Assembly: GCA_007122555.1 (NCBI GenBank)
Contig: SKTL01000287.1
Location: forward strand, 1-5,725
DNA: 5,725 nucleotides
DNA from: Thermomicrobiaceae bacterium
GTDB taxonomy: Bacteria; Chloroflexota; Chloroflexia; Thermomicrobiales; Thermomicrobiaceae
Direction of reading: 5' to 3'
Under the pieces are notes generated by a model that worked only from the letters and a program-made list of their open reading frames with translations, searched no databases and was not told where the DNA came from. Positions 1-5,015 of the stretch are shown piece by piece. Position numbers and translations under genes: made by a program. Every line of letters starts with the position of its first letter. Positions within the stretch are counted from its first letter, which is position 1.

Positions 1-1
1 C

Positions 2-622
2 GTATCGAGATCCGACTGGATCGGTCATGCCGGGCAACTCTGGGCCGAGATGCACCGAGCTGGTCAGGCAAACGTTTTAATCGGATTCTCCATGGGAGGC
101 TCCATCGCGCTGCACCTTGCCCGGTCGTACCCGCCGGAGAAGCTTATCCTGCTGGCGCCGCTCTGGAAGATGCTGGGCGGCGACTGGAAGGTCAATCTTC
201 TTCCTGTTGTCAAACAGTTCGTCAAGCGGATGAAACCCTTCGCCCGTGCAGACTTCGATGAACCTGGCGTCCGGCAGTTCTTTGCCGGAGCGATGCCGGA
301 TCTCGACCTCGACAATCCGGACGTGCGAAATGCCATCCGCGAGCAGGTCGAGATATCAACGGCCACGCTCGATGAGCTCCGTCGGCTGTCTTCGAGTGTC
401 GGGAGTCTGTCGCAAGACACCCGCGTCCAGACGCTGGTCATCCAGGGTCTCCGCGACGACTCCGTTCGATCTGAGGATACCCGCAAGTTGGTCGCGAAAA
501 TGGGCGCCACAGCCCGACTGGAAGAGTTGGACACGGACCATATGCTGGTTAATCCCGAACGTCCTGCCTGGAAGGACGTCGAACGTCTTGTTGTCGAATT
601 TTCACAGGACGGTGCGTTGTGA
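2..622 (+). CDS. Alpha/beta hydrolase (5'-truncated), lipase/esterase-like
   Basis: The frame is open from the left edge (visible start VSRSDWIGHAGQLWAEM), so the true start lies outside; the ATG at 50 is internal. The 206 visible residues hold the C-terminal two thirds or more of an alpha/beta hydrolase. The nucleophile elbow GFSMGG has its Ser at codon 89-91. The acid is probably the first Asp of IQGLRDDSV (455-457), and the base is His in DTDHM (539-541). All three sit in the order and spacing usual for the fold. A helical cap (about 165-385) lies between elbow and acid. No signal peptide can be judged. The stop overlaps the start of the glycosyltransferase, implying translational coupling. 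The substrate is unknown: an ester, lipid or acyl-glycoside is possible. Small carboxylesterases and monoacylglycerol lipases share this layout, as do C-C hydrolases. The fold is secure; a role in carotenoid metabolism is inference from position. Confidence 0.85.
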   Translation, partial: VSRSDWIGHAGQLWAEMHRAGQANVLIGFSMGGSIALHLARSYPPEKLILLAPLWKMLGGDWKVNLLPVVKQFVKRMKPFARADFDEPGVRQFFAGAMPDLDLDNPDVRNAIREQVEISTATLDELRRLSSSVGSLSQDTRVQTLVIQGLRDDSVRSEDTRKLVAKMGATARLEELDTDHMLVNPERPAWKDVERLVVEFSQDGAL

Positions 623-1764
623 GACGAGCCATTGCTTTCGCCATAACAATGATTCAGCTCCTCCTGGCTGCGCGGTTTCTGTCGAAAGTGCGTTCAACCG
701 CGGGTGGGCGTCCGATTGAACGCCGCGATCAGCAACGAGAAGTCGGGCTGATCAGCGTGATCGTTCCAGTGCTGAACGAGATCGATCGGGTAGACGAATG
801 TCTCGAATCGCTGCGAGGTCAGGGATCAGACGTAGTCGAAATCCTGGTTGTCGATGGTGGATCGGACGACGGGACACAACTTCTGGTGGAGCAGCATTCG
901 CAGCTCGACCCCCGGATTCAACTGCTGTCTGCCGATCCGATTGCCGAAGGCTGGAACGGCAAGTCCTGGGGTCTGCAAGTTGCTCTGGGAGCGGTTTCCG
1001 GCGCGTCGGACTGGGTTGTCACGGTCGATGCCGACGTTACCGTATCGGCAGACGGTATTGCGAGCGCGGTTTCGTTCGCTGAAACAAGGGGAATCCCCTT
1101 TCTGAGTATCGCGACGAGCCAACAGGCGTCCACTCCTGGCCTCTCATTGATCCACCCGTCGCTCCTCAGCACGCTCGTCTATCGATTCGGAATCCCCGGG
1201 CAGGCGGCTCGCACGCTCGATGAGGTCCAGGCCAATGGCCAGTTCGCGGTGTATCAACGCCAGGCGTTACAGCGCAACGGGGGATTCAGCATTGCCCGGG
1301 ATTCGATCTGTGAAGATGTCACCCTGGCTCGGCATCTGTTTCTGTCGGGTTATCAGGTGGGGTTTTTCGAGGGCGGCGATCTTGCCGTGACCCGGATGTA
1401 TGCGAATGGACTCGAGTGTCTCCGGAACTGGCCTCGTTCGCTCAGCCTGCAGGATCGGTTCGCACCCCGGGCAGGCGTAATCGGGTTGCTGAACATTGCA
1501 TTCCTTCAGGTGCTTCCCGTTCTGTCTCTTATCTGGATGCCGGCGTCGTTCAGAGCTATCCGCGAGTTCTCGCTGGTGAATCGGCTGCTGCTGGGCGCCA
1601 GACTTGGAATCATGCTCGGAACGCGACGCGCGTACGCTGACGTTCACTGGGTTTACTGGCTGTCGCCGTTGTGTGATCCGGTGTCACTGATTGCGTACGC
1701 GATGAATCTCTCAAAGCGGAGTCATACCTGGCGAGGACGCCGGCTTGTGATTCGGAAGAACTGA
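619..1764 (+). CDS. GT2 family glycosyltransferase, CruG/HpnB-like, probable carotenoid glycosyltransferase
   Basis: The protein has 381 residues. A hydrophobic N-terminal segment (about 4-20) anchors it. The GT-A domain follows: SVIVPVLNE (46-54), EILVVDGGSDDGT (74-86), GWNGKSWGLQ (111-120) and the metal-binding DXD as DAD (137-139). A likely acidic catalytic region is SICEDVTLARHL (229-240), with E232-D233. A hydrophobic stretch (about 285-308) and a further C-terminal region (342-362) look membrane-associated, ending in WRGRR (371-375), a tail I associate with membrane GT2 enzymes of this type. The order and length fit the group that includes cyanobacterial CruG (carotenoid 2'-O-glycosyltransferase) and hopanoid-associated HpnB. 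The neighbouring cruF and crtI favour a carotenoid acceptor; the sugar donor is not readable. The start is GTG 619 with AGGA at 606-609 (9-base spacer), overlapping the hydrolase TGA. ATG 649 is a weaker alternative that would cut the N-terminal helix. Confidence 0.8.
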   Translation: MRRAIAFAITMIQLLLAARFLSKVRSTAGGRPIERRDQQREVGLISVIVPVLNEIDRVDECLESLRGQGSDVVEILVVDGGSDDGTQLLVEQHSQLDPRIQLLSADPIAEGWNGKSWGLQVALGAVSGASDWVVTVDADVTVSADGIASAVSFAETRGIPFLSIATSQQASTPGLSLIHPSLLSTLVYRFGIPGQAARTLDEVQANGQFAVYQRQALQRNGGFSIARDSICEDVTLARHLFLSGYQVGFFEGGDLAVTRMYANGLECLRNWPRSLSLQDRFAPRAGVIGLLNIAFLQVLPVLSLIWMPASFRAIREFSLVNRLLLGARLGIMLGTRRAYADVHWVYWLSPLCDPVSLIAYAMNLSKRSHTWRGRRLVIRKN

Positions 1765-1798
1765 TTTGCAGCCCCCTGGAAGGGATGTCGGAAACGTG
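1754..1798 (+). promoter_or_regulatory. Competing ribosome-binding sites and starts of the cruF fusion
   Basis: Two weak Shine-Dalgarno-like sites compete. GGAAGAA (1754-1760) lies 5 bases before TTG 1766 and inside the last glycosyltransferase codons. AAGGGA (1780-1785) lies 10 bases before GTG 1796. The first gives a 1-base intergenic gap, in keeping with the overlapped junctions elsewhere in the operon. The second gives a more usual start codon and removes only ten residues (MQPPGRDVGN). I chose TTG 1766 on spacing, without firm evidence. Confidence 0.4.
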
Positions 1799-3388
1799 CG
1801 CTGGACAATCGCGATGATCCTCGGTCATATAGCCGCTCTCGTCTTCGGGCTCCTCGGTCTGCTCGTAGCAGTGCCGAACCCGCACTTGTGGGCAGACAGC
1901 GAGATGGGCGTCCGAGTTTACTCCTGGGGGATGCAGTATGCGGGTGGAGCGCACATCCTGTTCGCCACTGTCGCCATGCTGCTGGTGGGCGTCAAGTTCC
2001 TCGGGATGCGTCGAACGCTGTGGTTTTTCGCGATTACCTGTGTTGTATCGCTTGGCGCCGAGTTGCTCGGCACCACGACCGGCTTTCCGTTTGGCGAGTA
2101 CAGCTACACATCCGGGCTCGGCTACCAGATCCTCGGCGAGGTTCCGTTCACGATCCCGCTTTCCTGGTTCTATATGGGGTTGGCGTCGTACCTCCTGGCG
2201 ATCGTTCTCATTGGAACCGGCCCTGGCTGGAAGCGGCCACTGGCTGCGGTCTTTACCGGTTCGATCCTCCTGACGATATGGGATCTGGTGCTCGACCCGG
2301 CCATGGCGCATCAGGAGCTGGCCGTTCGATTCTGGGTCTGGGATCAAGGAGGCATCTATTTCGATATGCCGGCCCAGAACTTCCTCGGCTGGGTGCTGAC
2401 CGGTTTCGTCTTCATTGGATTGAGCCGCATTATCTGGGGTAGTGAACCTCCGCTGACCAGTTCGCTGATCCGTGTCTCCTATGTCATCTATCTGGCGAAT
2501 CTGATCTTCGCGATGGTGATCAGCGCCGCGGTCGGGCTCTGGTGGCCGGTGCTGATAACGATCGTCCTTGGCGTCCTCCCGGCAACGGTCGCGTTGCTCG
2601 TTGCCGAGGGATGGGCCGGTGGAGCATCGGGAGACGCGGGCATTCGCGAAGACGACACTGTTCAGCGGGTATCCAGAGGCGTGATGACGCTCGGCGCCCG
2701 GGCCTTCCTCGCCCGCGACGCGTCGCGTTTCCGCGCTGAGGGCATCGATAACATCCCGGTGTCGGGGCCTGCCGTTCTCGTAGCGCGCCATTTTCATCAT
2801 TTGCTGGATGGGTGCGCCCTGCAGGTCAGTCTGCAGCGGCCAATGCATGTCGTGGTTGCCGTGGACTGGGTCCATTCAAGCCGTCAGCGGCGAATCCTGG
2901 AAGCAGCATGCCGTATGGCGCGATGGCCAATGGTTGTGCGTTCTGATGCTGCAGGTTCGGAATCGTTCACACGTGCTGAACGGACCCGGATTCTTCGAAG
3001 CGCATTCCGGGAATCAGTGGAACTTTTGGCCGAAGGGCGTCTGCTGACGGTATTTCCGGAAGGGTATCCGACTATCGATCCCCACGGTTCCCGGAAGGAT
3101 GATCCAGATGCCTTTCTCCCGTTCGACGCAGGATTCACCTCGATTGTGCGAAGCGCTGAACGTCGAACGGGATACCGCATTCCATTGGCTCCGGTTGGAT
3201 TCTCCTACACGCGGGACGAACGGGGACGGTGGGATATCGAGATGCGCGTGGGCGCGCCGATCTATCTGGATACCTATTCCGACACTGATGCATTGATCGC
3301 TGACATCTCAGCACGAGTACAAATGCTCTCGGAGCCAGCAACATCACCAGCTACCGGCGAACCGAAAACAATATCGGAGACATCATGA
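1766..3388 (+). CDS. cruF: Fused CruF-type carotenoid 1',2'-hydratase and PlsC-like acyltransferase
   Basis: The frame encodes 540 residues without interruption. Residues about 10-225 match the CruF/COG2324 family: GFPFGEYSYTSGLG (106-119), VPFTIPLSWFYMGLASY (126-142), TIWDLVLDPAMA (170-181), FWVWDQGGIYFDMPAQNFLGW (189-209). CruF adds water to the psi end of gamma-carotene or lycopene-type carotenoids in the membrane. Roughly six hydrophobic segments lie in this part and two more at 236-281. A hydrophilic linker (282-300) leads to a lysophospholipid-acyltransferase-like domain (about 305-520): RHFHHLLDG (341-349) at motif I, VVVAVDW (362-368), LLTVFPEG (426-433) at motif III and PLAPVGFSY (473-481) at motif IV. 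The acyltransferase half probably esterifies the carotenoid sugar, as CruD does in green sulfur bacteria; this is inferred. Stand-alone CruF proteins are about 250-320 residues, so the fusion is the odd feature. The start is TTG 1766 (GGAAGAA at 1754-1760), one base after the previous stop; GTG 1796 and ATG 1814 are in-frame alternatives, both before the first membrane segment ends. Confidence 0.82.
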   Translation: MQPPGRDVGNVRWTIAMILGHIAALVFGLLGLLVAVPNPHLWADSEMGVRVYSWGMQYAGGAHILFATVAMLLVGVKFLGMRRTLWFFAITCVVSLGAELLGTTTGFPFGEYSYTSGLGYQILGEVPFTIPLSWFYMGLASYLLAIVLIGTGPGWKRPLAAVFTGSILLTIWDLVLDPAMAHQELAVRFWVWDQGGIYFDMPAQNFLGWVLTGFVFIGLSRIIWGSEPPLTSSLIRVSYVIYLANLIFAMVISAAVGLWWPVLITIVLGVLPATVALLVAEGWAGGASGDAGIREDDTVQRVSRGVMTLGARAFLARDASRFRAEGIDNIPVSGPAVLVARHFHHLLDGCALQVSLQRPMHVVVAVDWVHSSRQRRILEAACRMARWPMVVRSDAAGSESFTRAERTRILRSAFRESVELLAEGRLLTVFPEGYPTIDPHGSRKDDPDAFLPFDAGFTSIVRSAERRTGYRIPLAPVGFSYTRDERGRWDIEMRVGAPIYLDTYSDTDALIADISARVQMLSEPATSPATGEPKTISETS

Positions 3389-4953
3389 CGGTTACTCAAG
3401 AATCGATAGATCACATTGAAGCAGGCCCAGAATCAACGAATGGAACCCGGGACGAACGACCACAGGCGATTGTCGTGGGAGCAGGATTCGGTGGCCTGGC
3501 CGCCGCGATTCGCCTGCTTGCCGGCGGGTACCGCGTTACCGTAATGGAAGCTCGATCCATCCCCGGAGGACGAGCGGGACAGATCGTTGATCAAGGCTTC
3601 ACCTTTGATACGGGACCAACGTTGATCACCGTCCCTGATCTGCTCGAGGATCTCTGGGCCACGGCAGGCAAATCGATTGACGAGTACGTCGATATCCGCC
3701 GGCTGGAGCCCTACTACCGGATTCAGTTCAAGGATGGCAAGGCATTCGAATACAGTGGCGATCCTGCCCGGTTTGATCAGGAAGTTGCACGATTCAACTC
3801 AGAGGATGTCGAGGGGTACCATCGGTTCCTTGAAGCAACAAAGAACGTGTACCAGCGAGCGTTTGTCGATCTCGGTCGCGCCCCGTTTCACAAGTTCTCA
3901 TCGTTTCTTCGGGTCGTTCCAGAACTGATTAGACTCGGCGGAATGCGCAGTGTTTATGATTTCGCTTCTCAATACATCAAGGATCCGTATCTACGCACGG
4001 TGCTGGCGTTCCACCCGTTGTTTATCGGCGGCAATCCGTTTCGCGCCAGCGCGATCTACAGCATCGTTCCGTATCTGGAAAAACAGGGAGGTGTTCACTT
4101 CGCAATGGGCGGGATGTACTCGGTGATTCAGGCGATGGTGCAGCTCATCGAGGATCTCGGAGGTTCGGTTGAGTGCAACGCGCCGGTTCGACAGTTCGTT
4201 TCAGCAGCCGGAAAGATCGTTGGGGTCGAGACTGCGGGCGGAGTTATCAATACCGCTGATGTCGTCGTCGCGAACAGCGATGCGGCGACGACACTGCTGA
4301 AGCTGGTTCCAGAGGAGAACCGGTCGCCGCTCTGGTCGCGGTACTGGAAGCAGGCGCGCTACTCTATGAGCTGTTATCTCCTCTATTTCGGCCTGTCTCG
4401 CCAGTATCCGGAGCTGAAGCACCATACGATCGTGATGCCGCGAGATTTCCGTCGGGTGGTGACCGATATCTTCGACGTCAAGCGGATTCCGAGCGATATC
4501 CCGTTGTACATTCACACACCGACTCGGACGGATCCGTCGATGGCGCCGACCGGCTGCGAAAGCATGTATGTCCTGGTTCCGGTTCCAAATCTGAGTTCCG
4601 GGATCGACTGGGACCTGACTGGCGATGACCTCAGGGAGCGCGTCATCGACGCTCTTGAAGACGAGATTGGTCTGGAGGGCTTTCGCCAGTCGATCGTCGT
4701 GGAGCACCGGTTTACGCCGGTTGACTTTCGCGATGAGCTGGGAAGCTGGCTTGGAGCTGCATTCTCGATCGAACCGACGCTGACGCAGTCCGCCTATTTC
4801 CGGCCGCACAACCGGCTTAGCGAGATTGACGGCCTGTACCTGGTCGGCGCAGGCACGCACCCGGGGGCTGGGGTGCCTGGCGTGCTGCTCTCGGCCGAAA
4901 TCGCGGCCGACATGATCCTGAGCGATTCAACAGCCGACGTCGTTCGCCGTTGA
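3385..4953 (+). CDS. crtI: Phytoene desaturase, CrtI family
   Basis: This 522-residue FAD-dependent desaturase belongs to the CrtI family, which converts phytoene to lycopene or related polyenes at the membrane. The dinucleotide-binding start is AIVVGAGFGGLAAAIRL (28-44), followed by EARSIPGGRAG (55-65) and FTFDTGPTLITVPDLL (72-87). Central family signatures are FHPLFIGGNPFRASAIYSIV (209-228) and HFAMGGMYSVIQAMV (238-252). The C-terminal FAD/substrate signature is LYLVGAGTHPGAGVPGVLLS (484-503). The length is typical apart from a polar, Ser/Thr/Glu-rich N-terminal extension of about 26 residues. ATG 3385 overlaps the upstream stop as ATGA and has GGAGA at 3376-3380. A CrtD-like role (3,4-desaturation of hydroxylated or hydrated carotenoids, common beside CruF) cannot be excluded from sequence alone; intact signatures and lack of a second desaturase here favour CrtI. 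Confidence 0.88.
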   Translation: MTVTQESIDHIEAGPESTNGTRDERPQAIVVGAGFGGLAAAIRLLAGGYRVTVMEARSIPGGRAGQIVDQGFTFDTGPTLITVPDLLEDLWATAGKSIDEYVDIRRLEPYYRIQFKDGKAFEYSGDPARFDQEVARFNSEDVEGYHRFLEATKNVYQRAFVDLGRAPFHKFSSFLRVVPELIRLGGMRSVYDFASQYIKDPYLRTVLAFHPLFIGGNPFRASAIYSIVPYLEKQGGVHFAMGGMYSVIQAMVQLIEDLGGSVECNAPVRQFVSAAGKIVGVETAGGVINTADVVVANSDAATTLLKLVPEENRSPLWSRYWKQARYSMSCYLLYFGLSRQYPELKHHTIVMPRDFRRVVTDIFDVKRIPSDIPLYIHTPTRTDPSMAPTGCESMYVLVPVPNLSSGIDWDLTGDDLRERVIDALEDEIGLEGFRQSIVVEHRFTPVDFRDELGSWLGAAFSIEPTLTQSAYFRPHNRLSEIDGLYLVGAGTHPGAGVPGVLLSAEIAADMILSDSTADVVRR

Positions 4954-5015
4954 TGGATGACGACATGAGTTTTCAGCGCGCACTGCACGGGACGAAAGGA
5001 GACCCGCTCGCATGA
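4953..5015 (+). CDS. Possible 20-codon mini-ORF bridging crtI and ispH
   Basis: ATG 4953 overlaps the crtI TGA (4951-4953) by one base as TGATG, and the frame ends at TGA 5013-5015, overlapping the ispH ATG as ATGA. The encoded peptide is MDDDMSFQRALHGTKGDPLA. No Shine-Dalgarno precedes it, so translation would depend on ribosomes terminating on crtI. The frame contains the ispH ribosome-binding site. It may be a translational coupler rather than a functional peptide, or chance. I recognise no homologue. Confidence 0.3.
   Translation: MDDDMSFQRALHGTKGDPLA
4995..5002 (+). promoter_or_regulatory. Strong Shine-Dalgarno of ispH
   Basis: AAAGGAGA lies 9 bases before ATG 5012. It is the best ribosome-binding site in the window and fixes the ispH start. 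It lies inside the mini-ORF, so elongating ribosomes on that frame would cover it. Confidence 0.8.

Noticed and set aside
64..534. Minus-strand open frame of 156 codons
   Set aside because: It is the antisense of the hydrolase, Ser/Arg-rich, with no recognisable domain.
246..719. Plus-strand open frame of 157 codons crossing the hydrolase/glycosyltransferase junction
   Set aside because: It is out of frame with both well-supported genes and has no family signature.
1610..2875. Minus-strand open frame of 421 codons
   Set aside because: It lies opposite the cruF fusion and the end of the GT2 gene, which have clear domains. Its product is Arg/His/Asp/Gln-rich without hydrophobic cores or recognisable motifs, as expected for the antisense of a membrane-protein gene.
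3088..3108. HX4D pattern (His440, Asp445) as the acyltransferase motif I
   Set aside because: It lies after the FPEG motif, whereas motif I must precede it by roughly 80-90 residues; treated as coincidence.
4201..4860. Minus-strand open frame of 219 codons
   Set aside because: It mirrors crtI codons, has no motif I recognise, and the sense frame carries the intact desaturase signature.
4826..4860. TTGACG as a possible -35 box for an ispH promoter inside crtI
   Set aside because: No -10-like sequence occurs at 16-18 bases; the match falls within conserved coding sequence (IDGLYLVG).
4951..5011. Terminator between crtI and ispH
   Set aside because: There is no stable stem followed by a T tract in this short spacer, and the overlaps point to read-through.
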